Assembly: GCA_015232395.1 (NCBI GenBank)
Contig: JADFZT010000038.1
Span: 1-44,785 of the forward strand
DNA length: 44,785 nucleotides
Direction: 5' to 3'
From: Magnetococcales bacterium
GTDB lineage: Bacteria > Pseudomonadota > Magnetococcia > Magnetococcales > JADFZT01
The translations under genes were made by a program, and so were the position numbers. How positions within the stretch are numbered: position 1 is the stretch's first letter; each line of letters begins with the position of its first letter. The notes below the pieces were generated by a model. That model saw only the letters and a program-made list of their open reading frames with translations. It had not been told where the DNA came from and did no database searches. Below are positions 16,525 to 25,619 of this stretch, piece after piece.

Positions 16525-18264
16525 CTATTCAAAAAGCCGTTTACCCTCTTTCAGCATCCGGGTCAACTCATCCACCGGCACCGGGGCGCTAAACAGGAAC
16601 CCTTGCATCTCGTTACAATCCAGATCCCGAAGAATCGTCAGCTGGGCCTCGGTCTCCAAACCTTCCACAATCACGTTTTGACCCAGACCATGGGCCATGG
16701 CGATAATGGCTCGAACAATGGCTGCATCCCCGGGATTATCCTGGATGAAGCGCACGAATGAGCGATCTATCTTGAGGGTTTTGAAAGGAAACTGACGCAG
16801 TTGGCTCAAGGAGGAGTAGCCCGTGCCGAAATCATCGATGGAGAGCTTGACCCCCAAATCGCTGATCCGATTGAGCATGGTGACCGCCTTTTGCACATCC
16901 TCCATAATGGCGCTCTCGGTGATTTCCAGATCCAGGCACTCCGGCGGAATGCCTGTCTCCTCCAAAACCTTGGAGACGACCTGGGCCAGATCCTGCCGCT
17001 GAAACTGAACCGCAGAAAGGTTGACCCCAATCCGCAAAGAGGGCAGATCCATGGCCAACCATTTGGCCAACTGCTGACAGGCGCTACGCAACACCCATTC
17101 GCCGATGGGCACAATCAGGCCGCTCTCTTCAGCCACCGGAATAAAGTCGGCCGGAGAGATCATCCCCCGCCCCGGATGCTGCCAGCGAATCAAAGCTTCG
17201 GCTCCAATCACCCGACCATTCACCAGATCCACCTGGGGCTGGTAATAGATCCGAAGCTCATCCCGCTCCAGAGCGTGACGGAGATTGTTTTCCAGGGCAA
17301 AACGGCGACGGGCCGTTTCGGTCATTTCGGCAGAAAAAAATTGATAGCTGTTGCGCCCCTTACGCCGGGCATGGGCCAGAGCGGTATCGGCATTTTTCAT
17401 CAACACCCGGGCTGAATCCCCATCCTGGGGAAAGAGGGTGATACCCATGGCGGCGGAAACCTCTACCTCTTCGTCATCCATCACCACCGGAATACCCATG
17501 GATTCGTAAATTTTGCGCGCCACCACCCCGGCATTGCGCACCGCTCCCTCAGCATCGTCGATATCGGAGAGTAGCAAAGCAAATTCGTCGGAGCCGATGC
17601 GTGCCACACTGTCACTGGTGCGCAGGGTTTTGGAAAGTCTCCGGGAGACCTCTTTGAGCACATGATCCCCCATCCGCCGTCCCAGGGTGTCGTTGACCAT
17701 GGAAAAACGGTCCAGATCCAAAAACAGCACCCCGACACAGTTGCCATGGCGTCGGGATTGGGAGATGGATTGTTGCAGGCGATCTTCAAAAAGCATTCGG
17801 TTGGGCAGTCCCGTCAGAGGATCCTGGGAAGAATCCTCCGACTGAAGCAGACCGGATTCGCTACGAATGGTTCCAGTCAACTGCCCCAGATAAAACTGCA
17901 CCGGACCAGCGGGAGGCAGCACGGCATTGACTCGCAGAAAAGCTTCGATCACGAGCCCGTTTTTATTCAGCAGCGCCACACTTCCCTGCCAAAAACCGTC
18001 CTGCCACAGGGTTTCGACAATCTCATCGACGGCCTCCATTCCTTCGGACTCAGGCACGTAGCGCCGAATATTTTTACCCCGGAGATCGTGGGCGGCATAA
18101 CCTGTCAGCCGGGAAAAGGCTTGGTTGACCTGACGGATATTGCCTCTGCGATCCATCAAAAAGACCCCCTCCATGGAATTTTCCAGGAGGACTTTCAGAA
18201 TATTTGCAAAATTTTCCGGACCGCGTTCCAGCATCCTTTGGGCTTGTTTGCTCAGTTGGTTCAT
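16525..18264 (-). CDS. PAS-GGDEF-EAL protein, likely c-di-GMP phosphodiesterase
   Basis: A 579-aa cytosolic c-di-GMP signalling protein. It has a PAS domain (about 20-135, from LLENSMEGVFLMDRRGNIRQ), a GGDEF domain (about 145-310) and an EAL domain (about 325-570). The cyclase signature reads GSDEF (224-228) instead of GGDEF, so synthase activity is doubtful; the inhibitory-site motif RTSD (215-218) is intact five residues upstream. The EAL domain has all the catalytic landmarks: GAEALIRW, NLSAVQFQ, DLEITESA, IDDFGTGYSSL, KIDRSFV and VIVEGLET. It is therefore probably a phosphodiesterase with a regulatory GGDEF domain. The start at 18264 has AAGGGAT in front; an ATG six codons earlier is possible. 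It lies 39 bp after the M48 protease gene. Confidence 0.93.
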   Translation of the reverse strand: MNQLSKQAQRMLERGPENFANILKVLLENSMEGVFLMDRRGNIRQVNQAFSRLTGYAAHDLRGKNIRRYVPESEGMEAVDEIVETLWQDGFWQGSVALLNKNGLVIEAFLRVNAVLPPAGPVQFYLGQLTGTIRSESGLLQSEDSSQDPLTGLPNRMLFEDRLQQSISQSRRHGNCVGVLFLDLDRFSMVNDTLGRRMGDHVLKEVSRRLSKTLRTSDSVARIGSDEFALLLSDIDDAEGAVRNAGVVARKIYESMGIPVVMDDEEVEVSAAMGITLFPQDGDSARVLMKNADTALAHARRKGRNSYQFFSAEMTETARRRFALENNLRHALERDELRIYYQPQVDLVNGRVIGAEALIRWQHPGRGMISPADFIPVAEESGLIVPIGEWVLRSACQQLAKWLAMDLPSLRIGVNLSAVQFQRQDLAQVVSKVLEETGIPPECLDLEITESAIMEDVQKAVTMLNRISDLGVKLSIDDFGTGYSSLSQLRQFPFKTLKIDRSFVRFIQDNPGDAAIVRAIIAMAHGLGQNVIVEGLETEAQLTILRDLDCNEMQGFLFSAPVPVDELTRMLKEGKRLFE

Positions 18265-18303
18265 TATCCCTTGGACCATCATTTGCCAAAAATGACGCCT
18301 TCC

Positions 18304-19566
18304 CTATCTGGTGGCGTCCTGTTCTCGACCTGCAATCACCCGCTGCAAAGCGGCAATCCGCTGGGCAAGGGGGGGATGAGAGTAGTGCAGGATAACGTAA
18401 AAAGGGTGCGGAGTCAGATTGGAAAGATGACTTCCCGACAATTTTTTCAAGGATTTGACCAATTGGGAGGGATCATCCAAGCTCCGGGCGGCAAATCGGT
18501 CCGCTTCATATTCAAATTTGCGCGTCATCCACTTCATCGCCGGAGTCACTATCAACTCTACCGGAGTAAAGAGCAGGGAAAAAAACACCAACCCCCCATA
18601 AACCGATGGCTGCTCCAAGCCCAAGGCCATCAACCAGCCAGACTCCGAAAGAAAAAGGGACATCAGATAAAACATCCCCCCCAGATGGAGGATCGAAAGA
18701 AGCGTGCCCTTGGGAATGTGCCCCATTTTATAGTGACCCACCTCATGGGCCAAAATGGCGACCAGCTCCTCCACGCCATGGTTGGCGATCAAGGTGTCGA
18801 ACAGGGCGATGCGTTTTTGCTTGCCAAAACCGACGAAAAAGGCGTTCCCCTTGCCGGAACGCCGGGAGCCATCCACCTCGAAGAGATTGCTCAGGGGAAA
18901 ACGCACCCTCTTGGCATAGGCGATGATCGCCTCACGCAGCTCGCCCTCCGGCAGCGGGGTAAAACGATTAAAAAGGGGCAGCAGCCAGGTCGGGGCGATA
19001 TATTGCACAAAAACCATAAATAACCCGGCGGCCCCCCAACAATAAAGCCAAGCCCACGGACCGCTCTTTTCGAAAAACAGCAGTATGACGGCCAGCAACG
19101 GCCCCCCCAAAACCAGAGCCAACAGCCACCCCTTGAGCCAATCCCCGACAAAGGTGGCGGGGGTGGTCTTATTGAATCCAAATCGCCCCTCAATGACAAA
19201 AGTCCCATAGAGATCAAAAGGCAGCCCCAGCAACTGCATAAGCAACATCAACCCACCGATATAGGCGGTCCCCGTCGCCACCAGCCCCCAGCCAAACCCC
19301 CGCACCAGTTGATCCAAAAGATTAAACCCACCGGCAAACCAAAAGAGAAGAACAGCGATGAGAGAGAGGGTTGACTGCCAGATCTCCAATTGGGTTTTAG
19401 CTCGGGTATAGGCGCAGCTTCGTTGCCGCTGATCCTTATCCTCCAGATCGGCAATCTCCGGAGCCGGGGGCTGTTTCAATGCCGAAAGATTGAGCAGATT
19501 GGCCACCAACTCCAATAGATAGGCCAACACCAGGATCGTGGGAATGAGCCAGGAAGCAGCGTTCAT
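18304..19566 (-). CDS. M48 (Ste24/CAAX-type) membrane zinc metalloprotease
   Basis: A 420-aa multi-pass inner-membrane protease. The zinc-binding HEVGH motif is at about 274-278 (ILAHEVGHYKMGH), and the third ligand lies in FEYEADRFA about 80 residues later. The upstream EGRFGFNKTTPATF segment is typical of Ste24-like proteins, as is the hydrophobic N-terminal half with several membrane helices. Bacterial members of this family are full-length relatives of the yeast a-factor-converting enzyme and are linked to membrane-protein quality control rather than prenyl processing. It is followed closely by the PAS-GGDEF-EAL gene, so the two may be cotranscribed. The ATG at 19566 precedes the first membrane helix. 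Confidence 0.93.
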   Translation of the reverse strand: MNAASWLIPTILVLAYLLELVANLLNLSALKQPPAPEIADLEDKDQRQRSCAYTRAKTQLEIWQSTLSLIAVLLFWFAGGFNLLDQLVRGFGWGLVATGTAYIGGLMLLMQLLGLPFDLYGTFVIEGRFGFNKTTPATFVGDWLKGWLLALVLGGPLLAVILLFFEKSGPWAWLYCWGAAGLFMVFVQYIAPTWLLPLFNRFTPLPEGELREAIIAYAKRVRFPLSNLFEVDGSRRSGKGNAFFVGFGKQKRIALFDTLIANHGVEELVAILAHEVGHYKMGHIPKGTLLSILHLGGMFYLMSLFLSESGWLMALGLEQPSVYGGLVFFSLLFTPVELIVTPAMKWMTRKFEYEADRFAARSLDDPSQLVKSLKKLSGSHLSNLTPHPFYVILHYSHPPLAQRIAALQRVIAGREQDATR

Positions 19567-19718
19567 AAGCCCTCATTTCCCCTCATGGGGCGCCTTCCCT
19601 CATCCAAAACAAGGGGAGAAAAATCAACCAGATGGAATGACTAAAAGAGATGGAGACCGATACAACGACCCGTTTGAAAAAAAAGAGCTGGCCGGGAGGG
19701 AAGAAGCAAAAAGGGGGG

Positions 19719-19773
19719 AAAAAAAATCGGAGAGCCCAAGCCCGCCGGCTTGAGAAAAACTCAAACACCGGCG
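19719..19773 (-). terminator. Hairpin and T-tract at the end of the cNMP/GGDEF gene
   Basis: On the minus strand CGCCGG (19768-19773) pairs with CCGGCG (19743-19748), and an inner TTGAG pairs with CTCAA around a T-rich loop. The stem contains the stop codon. A run of eight Ts (19719-19726) follows about 16 nt later, further away than ideal but plausible for an intrinsic terminator. Confidence 0.5.
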
Positions 19774-20732
19774 TTTTTCTTGCGGAATATGGAAAATTTA
19801 CGATGCCGCCGCTGGATGGTGTGGTCATCCTCACGGGCCTTACCTTTCGGTTCGTCTGCATTTTTGAGGCCGGGGTCGGCCAAAATGACCCGGTTTTTAC
19901 CCTCTTCCTTACTGCGTATGAGGGCCTTGTAGGCAGCCTGCCCCAGTTTGGAGGCTTTGAGATGCTCGGGAAAGATGGCAATACCGCAACCAAAAGTGGC
20001 TTTAAAGCGAGCCTCTCCCTCCCCGTGGCTGTAGGCGGCAAAGGCGCGGCGGACATTTTCCATCACCCGGGAGGCAGCCGTGCCATCGGCCTCATAAAGC
20101 AGCACCCCAAAGCGATCATCCCCATAACGGGCGATCACGTCGCTGCGACGCAAATGCTCCCGAAGAATATCACCCAATACCTGAAGAATCCCCTCTCCAG
20201 CACTCTCGCCATATTTTTCCTTGGTGGCCTTGTAGTCGTCCACATCGATGATGGCAAACGCCAGGGATTGATAGAGCTGGGTCGCCCGGCTTACTTCGCT
20301 CTCCAACATCATGGCCAAGTCGATATAGCTGGCAAAACCGGTAAATTGGCAGGGTTCCCCCATATCGTGGAGACCCCGCATGATTTCGTGGTCTTGATCG
20401 TAGATGCGCTGGGCCATCTTGCGGATGATGCCAAAGGCCAGGGAGGGATCCTGGTGAAGCTTGGCGACAAAGGTCTTTTCGTCCAGCTTCAAAATCCGGG
20501 CATCTTTGGTGGCCCGGGCTGTGGCAAAGCGATTTTTTCCGGCAAAAAGGGAAACCTCACCAAAAATATCCCCTTTTTTCAGGGTGATAAAGGTGTGGTT
20601 GGTCTCAGCGGACTCCAAAAAGATTTCCACCCGCCCCTTTTGGATCACATACATGCAGTTGGCTGTATCCCCCTGACGAAATATTTTTTCGCCCTTTTTA
20701 TACAGCTTGCCCAACTCTCTTTTGGCCGCCAT
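19761..20732 (-). CDS. cNMP-binding domain fused to a degenerate GGDEF domain
   Basis: A 323-aa cytosolic protein. Residues 1-115 form a CRP-type cyclic-nucleotide-binding beta barrel (YKKGEKIFRQGD, MYVIQKGRVEIF, KGDIFGEVSLFAGKNRFATARA). A helix leads into a GGDEF-fold domain (about 130-285) with the usual LAFAIIDVDDYK strand. The active-site motif reads GDDRF (204-208), so cyclase activity is probably lost. The inhibitory c-di-GMP site RxxD is kept as RRSD (195-198), at the correct five-residue distance. There is no helix-turn-helix, so it is not a CRP-type transcription factor. The tail (about 290-323) is basic. It most likely responds to one or two nucleotides and passes the signal to a partner protein. 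Start at 20732. Confidence 0.9.
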   Translation of the reverse strand: MAAKRELGKLYKKGEKIFRQGDTANCMYVIQKGRVEIFLESAETNHTFITLKKGDIFGEVSLFAGKNRFATARATKDARILKLDEKTFVAKLHQDPSLAFGIIRKMAQRIYDQDHEIMRGLHDMGEPCQFTGFASYIDLAMMLESEVSRATQLYQSLAFAIIDVDDYKATKEKYGESAGEGILQVLGDILREHLRRSDVIARYGDDRFGVLLYEADGTAASRVMENVRRAFAAYSHGEGEARFKATFGCGIAIFPEHLKASKLGQAAYKALIRSKEEGKNRVILADPGLKNADEPKGKAREDDHTIQRRHRKFSIFRKKNAGV

Positions 20733-21139
20733 TTAACCAGACCCTCAAAAACGATGATGCCGTGGCTGTAAGTAGAGCGGCCCACTCCCACTCCCCCGCC
20801 CACTCCCTCGATGTCCAGGCTCCCTCAAAAAAACACCCACGCCCAAACAAAGGCTTTACAGCCACCCGTCGTAACCGGATCAGAAAAATCCGCAGGTAGA
20901 AGTATTTATCCATAGCCCCCAAATCGACAATCCCTCCGCGCTACTCTGGCAGGAGAGTCCCACTGCCGTGATTTTGGCGCACGGCGACTGGGCTTGGGGG
21001 AGAGTCACCCGCCCTCGATCCATAGCCCAAATACCAGGAAGCACACATTCACACCGGCAAAAAAACAAGGGAGCCTTTGTGAAATGCAGCTTTTCCATCC
21101 CAGGCAGTGCAGCCAAAGCAGACTTGGGCTTATACCGGA
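20733..21139. other. 407-bp gap upstream of the cNMP/GGDEF gene
   Basis: I see no gene or strong hairpin here. Short minus-strand frames are open but lack ribosome-binding sites and family features. It must hold the promoter of the cNMP/GGDEF gene and the 3' end of the PII transcript. A small RNA cannot be excluded. Confidence 0.4.
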
Positions 21140-21517
<378 letters not shown>

Positions 21518-21530
21518 TCAGTCCAATTTC

Positions 21531-21567
21531 AAACCGCATCTCATAAAAATTCAAGCCAATGCGGTTT
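21531..21567 (-). promoter_or_regulatory. 9-bp inverted repeat upstream of the PII gene
   Basis: AAACCGCAT (21531-21539) and ATGCGGTTT (21559-21567) are perfect inverted copies 19 bp apart, about 50-90 bp before the PII start. They could form a leader hairpin or a regulator site. They do not match the NtrC consensus. A direct repeat of GCCTTAAC (21612-21619 and 21626-21633) lies a little further upstream. Confidence 0.4.
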
Positions 21568-21628
21568 CGACCTGATCGTTATGTGTTTCTATTCCTAAAC
21601 ACCCCATTCGGGCCTTAACTGTATAGCC

Positions 21629-23254
21629 TTAACCGTGGTCAACCTGGGAGAGACTTTGGGCTGGGGAGGCGCCATCCTTGAATAGCTTATAGATCACCGC
21701 CTCTACCATGGCATCGTAGGAGGCTGCGATGATGTGGTCCGAAACCCCCACCGTTCCCCAGATCCGATTTTGATCCCGCCACTCGATCTGAACCCGTACC
21801 GTAGCCCCAGTCCCGCCACCATTCAAGATGCGCACCTTATAATCCACCAACTCCATGTCGTTGATGGTGGGATAGGTGCGCTCCAAGGCTTTACTCAAAG
21901 CGCCATGGAGGGCATCCACCGGCCCCGCTCCCTCGTCGATCAGATGTACCTGCTTCCCAGCCACCTCCACCTTGACCGCCGCCTCGGCCCCAAACCAGCG
22001 TTCGCCATCGTCCCGAACCCGGCGCTCATCAATCACCCGGAACCCCTTGAGGCTGAAATAATCAGGCATCTCACCCAAAGCCCGGCGGGCACGGATTTCA
22101 AAGGAGGCTTCCGCACCGTCGAACTGATACCCCCGATGCTCCAGGGTCTTGATCTCCTCCAAAAGCTTTTTGACCCGGGGATCCTTGGCGCTCACTTCCT
22201 GAAGGCCAAACTCCTGAAGCTTATAAAAAAGATTGCTGCGCCCAGCCTGCTCCGAAACCAAAATCCGCCGCTGATTGCCAACAGATTCGGGATCAATATG
22301 CTCATAGGTGATGGGATCCTTGAGCACGGCGGAGACGTGAATTCCCCCCTTGTGGGCAAAGGCGGAAAGCCCTACGAAGGGCTGATTTTTTCGAGGCTGG
22401 CGATTGGAAATTTCGTTTAAAAATCCGCTCACCGCTTTCAGCTGCCCCACCTGATCCCCGGTGAGGGTGGTGGGTCGCTTCATTTTGATGGCCAAGTTGG
22501 CGATGACGGCGGTGAGATCCGCATTACCGCAACGCTCGCCAATGCCATTGATGGTGCCTTGAACGTGCAGCGCCCCCGCTTCCACCGCTGCCAGAGTGTT
22601 GGCGACGGCGAGTGCGGTATCGTTATGGCAGTGAATACCGATACTCCCCCCTCTGGCTACCGCAAGGGCGGTGATTTCGGCCACCTCCGATACCATGGAG
22701 CCGCCGTTGGTATCACACAAAATCAGGGCATCCGCCCCCGCCTCCCGGGCGCTATCCAATACTTTAAGGGCATAGGGGGCGTTGGCCTTGTAGCCGTCGA
22801 AAAAATGCTCGGCATCAAAAAAGACCGTCTCTACCCGGGATTTTAAAAAGGCGATGGAGTCAAAGATGAGTTCCAGATTTTCTTCAAGAGAGATACCCAA
22901 AGCCCGGGTAGCGTGGAGATCCCAACTTTTGCCAAAAATGGTGATGGCTTGGGTTTGGGCTCTCAGGAGACCAGCCAGAACGACATCTGCTTCGGCCTTG
23001 ACCCCGGCGCGGCGGGTAGAGCCAAAAGCCACCAGACGGCTTTTGTTCAGGGTCAAACCCCGAGCTTTCTGAAAAAACGCCTCATCCTTGGGGTTGGCCC
23101 CGGGCCACCCCCCTTCGATAAAATCCACCCCCAAACCGTCCAACTTTTGGGCAATACGGAGCTTATCTTCGACAGAAAAGAGGATATCCTCACCCTGAGA
23201 CCCATCCCGAAGGGTGGTGTCATAGAGGGTGATGGGGTGAGCGCTCTGGGTCAT
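21629..23254 (-). CDS. cimA: (R)-citramalate synthase
   Basis: Condenses pyruvate with acetyl-CoA to (R)-citramalate, the first step of a threonine-independent route to 2-oxobutyrate and isoleucine. It belongs to the DRE-TIM metallolyase family: YDTTLRDGSQGEDILFS at the N-terminus, FIEGGWPGANPKD (characteristic of the cimA branch rather than LeuA), the metal HxH in GIHCHNDTALA, and GERCGNADLTAVI. A LeuA-type allosteric domain follows from about residue 390, with DYKVRILNGGGTGATVRVQIEW. The 541-aa length fits CimA type 2. The ATG at 23254 begins just ahead of the conserved TLYDTT strand. It lies 77 bp downstream of lysC, so both genes of aspartate-family and isoleucine supply may be coexpressed. 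Confidence 0.92.
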   Translation of the reverse strand: MTQSAHPITLYDTTLRDGSQGEDILFSVEDKLRIAQKLDGLGVDFIEGGWPGANPKDEAFFQKARGLTLNKSRLVAFGSTRRAGVKAEADVVLAGLLRAQTQAITIFGKSWDLHATRALGISLEENLELIFDSIAFLKSRVETVFFDAEHFFDGYKANAPYALKVLDSAREAGADALILCDTNGGSMVSEVAEITALAVARGGSIGIHCHNDTALAVANTLAAVEAGALHVQGTINGIGERCGNADLTAVIANLAIKMKRPTTLTGDQVGQLKAVSGFLNEISNRQPRKNQPFVGLSAFAHKGGIHVSAVLKDPITYEHIDPESVGNQRRILVSEQAGRSNLFYKLQEFGLQEVSAKDPRVKKLLEEIKTLEHRGYQFDGAEASFEIRARRALGEMPDYFSLKGFRVIDERRVRDDGERWFGAEAAVKVEVAGKQVHLIDEGAGPVDALHGALSKALERTYPTINDMELVDYKVRILNGGGTGATVRVQIEWRDQNRIWGTVGVSDHIIAASYDAMVEAVIYKLFKDGASPAQSLSQVDHG

Positions 23255-23331
23255 GGGCTTTTTGAAGACCAATGGCGACTGACGACCTGAGGGGAATTCC
23301 GCCTCAGGTGTCCCAAGAGGCGAAAATGCGG

Positions 23332-24573
23332 TCAGCCCGCAATCCGGTCGCCGATCTCCTTATCCAACTGGAAGGCTTCGTGGAGGGCACGCACAGCCAG
23401 TTCGGTATATTTTTCGTTGATGACCACCGAAATTTTGATTTCCGAGGTAGAGATCATTTCGATGTTGATCCCCTCCTCAGCCAAGGCCGTGAACATCCTC
23501 CGGGCGACACCCGTGTGGGAACGCATGCCGACGCCGATGGCCGAAACCTTGGCAATATCAGAATTGCCCCGAACGTCCCGGGCTTTCATCTCGCGGATGG
23601 GCTCTGCCAACACTTCCAGGGCTTGGCGATAGTCCCCCTTGGGCACCGTAAAGGTGAGGTCGGTCTCTTTGCCGCTGGGAGCGATATTCTGGATAATCAT
23701 GTCCACGTTGATGTTGGCATCCGCCAGGGCTCCGAAAAGCTGGGCGGAAACACCGGGCCGGTCAGGCACACCCAGGACAGTGATCTTGGCCTCGTCCTTG
23801 TTAAAGGCAATCGCGGAAACCTCAACTTTTTCCATTTCCTTGTCTTCCCCCGTAAGCAGGGTTCCACTTCCCTCTTCCATGGAGGAGAGAACCCGGAGCG
23901 GCACCGAATATTTTTTGGCCAGTTCAACCGAGCGGGTTTGCAGGACCTTGGCCCCCAGAGAGGCCATCTCCAACATTTCGTCGTAGGAGATGCGATCCAG
24001 CTTGCGGGCCTGTTTGACCATGCGTGGGTCGGTGGTATAAACCCCATCGACATCGGTATAGATGTCGCAACGATCCGCCTTGAGGGCAGCCGCCAGAGCT
24101 ACCGCCGAGGTGTCGGAGCCGCCACGACCCAAAGTCGTGACGTGACCGGCATCGTTGACCCCTTGGAAGCCCGCCACCACCACGATACGTCCCGCCTCCA
24201 GATCTCCCTGGATGCGAAACTGCTCGATTTCGCGGATGCGGGCCTTGGCATGGGCGTCGTCGGTGCGAAACCGCACCTGCCACCCCAGGTAGGAGCGGGC
24301 TGGATGGCCCATGGATTCAATGGCAATGGCCAAAAGGCCGATGGAGACCTGCTCACCAGCCGCCACCACCACGTCATATTCCCGGGCAGACGGGGTTTCG
24401 GTCAAGCCATCTACCAGGCCTACCAGCCGATTGGTCTCCCCGGACATCGCTGAAACGGCCACCACAACCTGGTTGCCCGCTTCCTTTTCGGCAATTGCCC
24501 GGGCAGCCACGTTGCGAATCCGCTCCAGGGTGCCTACCGAGGTACCCCCGAATTTTTGTACGATCAGGCTCAC
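23332..24573 (-). CDS. lysC: Aspartate kinase
   Basis: Phosphorylates L-aspartate, the entry step to lysine, threonine, methionine and diaminopimelate. The catalytic N-terminal half starts LIVQKFGGTSVGTLERI and includes VAAGEQVSIGLLA, GFQGVN, TTLGRGGSDTSAVALAAAL and YTDVDGVYTTDPR. Two ACT domains follow from about residue 265 (ITVLGVPDRPGVSAQLFGALADANINVDMI and IGVGMRSHTGVARRMFTALAEEGINIEMIS). The 413-aa length is normal for a monofunctional enzyme. It starts with GTG at 24573, only 5 bp after the stop of a small membrane-protein gene and without a clear ribosome-binding site, suggesting translational coupling. Feedback control by lysine or threonine is expected through the ACT pair. Confidence 0.96.
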   Translation of the reverse strand: MSLIVQKFGGTSVGTLERIRNVAARAIAEKEAGNQVVVAVSAMSGETNRLVGLVDGLTETPSAREYDVVVAAGEQVSIGLLAIAIESMGHPARSYLGWQVRFRTDDAHAKARIREIEQFRIQGDLEAGRIVVVAGFQGVNDAGHVTTLGRGGSDTSAVALAAALKADRCDIYTDVDGVYTTDPRMVKQARKLDRISYDEMLEMASLGAKVLQTRSVELAKKYSVPLRVLSSMEEGSGTLLTGEDKEMEKVEVSAIAFNKDEAKITVLGVPDRPGVSAQLFGALADANINVDMIIQNIAPSGKETDLTFTVPKGDYRQALEVLAEPIREMKARDVRGNSDIAKVSAIGVGMRSHTGVARRMFTALAEEGINIEMISTSEIKISVVINEKYTELAVRALHEAFQLDKEIGDRIAG

Positions 24574-24578
24574 GTCGT

Positions 24579-24773
24579 TTATTTTTGGTTTTGGTTTTTG
24601 AATTGGAGTTTTTTACGGCGGCGTTTTTTCTTCTTATTACGCTCCTGGATGAGATAGCCGATCAGGAAAAAGGCACCCACGAACATGAAGGCAACCATTA
24701 CCCAGCCGACTGAAGTCTCCGACACCATGCTGGAGTAACCTTTGGAGGCATACTCAATGCGATTCATAGCCAT
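24579..24773 (-). CDS. Small single-span membrane protein with a basic tail
   Basis: A 64-aa protein starting at 24773, with GAGGAG about 10 nt upstream. A short N-terminal part leads into one membrane helix (VGWVMVAFMFVGAFFLIGYLI, about 22-42), followed by a strongly basic tail (ERNKKKKRRRKK). By the positive-inside rule the tail faces the cytoplasm. I do not recognise a family. It sits between the isoaspartate methyltransferase gene (36 bp) and lysC (5 bp) on the same strand, and its good ribosome-binding site suggests a real gene whose translation may also serve lysC. Confidence 0.6.
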   Translation of the reverse strand: MAMNRIEYASKGYSSMVSETSVGWVMVAFMFVGAFFLIGYLIQERNKKKKRRRKKLQFKNQNQK

Positions 24774-24809
24774 GATAAGAGACTCCTCATCACCTGACTG
24801 AACGGAAAC

Positions 24810-25460
24810 CTACAGCACAAAAGCCGCTTTGGATGCCTCCACCAGAGGGTGGACAACGGTCTCGAAAAGTGGCTCGGCGCGATCACCGCCAGAGATGCCC
24901 CGCACCCGCATGGCCCGCATCAGGGGGCTGCCAGGGGTACCGATCACCACCACCAGGCGGCCGGAAAGACCCAACTGCCCCACCGCCTTGCCAGGCATGG
25001 CAGAGAGCGCCCCGCAGTAGAGAATGGCATCGAAGGGGGCTTCGTCCGGCAAACCCTCCTCCGGATCCCCTACGTGCCATTGGACATCCTCACCACTGGC
25101 AAGTTCCTTGCCCTTATCCGCCAGGGCGGCATCGGCTTCCAAGGCGTATACCTTCACACCCATATTGGCAAGCAGGGCCACCTCATATCCCCGGCCAGCT
25201 CCCGCCACCAACACCCGATCCCCGGCTTTGATCTCCAGCGCCTCGATCATCCAAGCGGCTTGCAGGGGTTTCAGGAGTTTGCGCGAGCTTTCCTGGGAGA
25301 GGGGCAACGCCATATCAGAGTAGGCGAAATCCTGCTGTCCCACCGCCACGAACGCCTCCCGGGGTACCTCCATGAGGCTCCCCAGCAGGTTGGGATCGCG
25401 GACCCGGTTGGGGGCCAGCTGGGACTTGACCATATTGGTACGGGCCAGGTCGAAATCCAT
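24810..25460 (-). CDS. Protein-L-isoaspartate O-methyltransferase family protein
   Basis: SAM-dependent methyltransferase of the Pcm/PIMT family, which in general methylates isoaspartyl residues in damaged proteins. Family features are the N-terminal ARTNMVKSQLAPNRVRDPNLL, EVPREAFVAVGQQDFAYSD, the post-I helix and the SAM loop RVLVAGAGRGYEVALLANMG, followed by VYALEAD. The 216-aa length is normal. The classical motif I reads AGAGRGY rather than the usual GTGSGY, and the methionine/proline-rich region differs, so this belongs to the divergent branch common in alphaproteobacteria, whose substrate is less certain. GAGGGAAAAAGG precedes the ATG. It heads the minus-strand run with the small membrane protein and lysC. 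Confidence 0.82.
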   Translation of the reverse strand: MDFDLARTNMVKSQLAPNRVRDPNLLGSLMEVPREAFVAVGQQDFAYSDMALPLSQESSRKLLKPLQAAWMIEALEIKAGDRVLVAGAGRGYEVALLANMGVKVYALEADAALADKGKELASGEDVQWHVGDPEEGLPDEAPFDAILYCGALSAMPGKAVGQLGLSGRLVVVIGTPGSPLMRAMRVRGISGGDRAEPLFETVVHPLVEASKAAFVL

Positions 25461-25619
25461 GCCTTTTTCCCTCTTTTATCTGGTAAAAGTTCTGCCTAAT
25501 GACAATCCAGAAATCTCTTCTACCCCATCAACCGCTCAATTGCAACGCACCTTTTTGGGATTATACATACCACTTCCGCACTTTTGGCCCCGTTTGGAAC
25601 CGACTTGCCATCAGAAACA

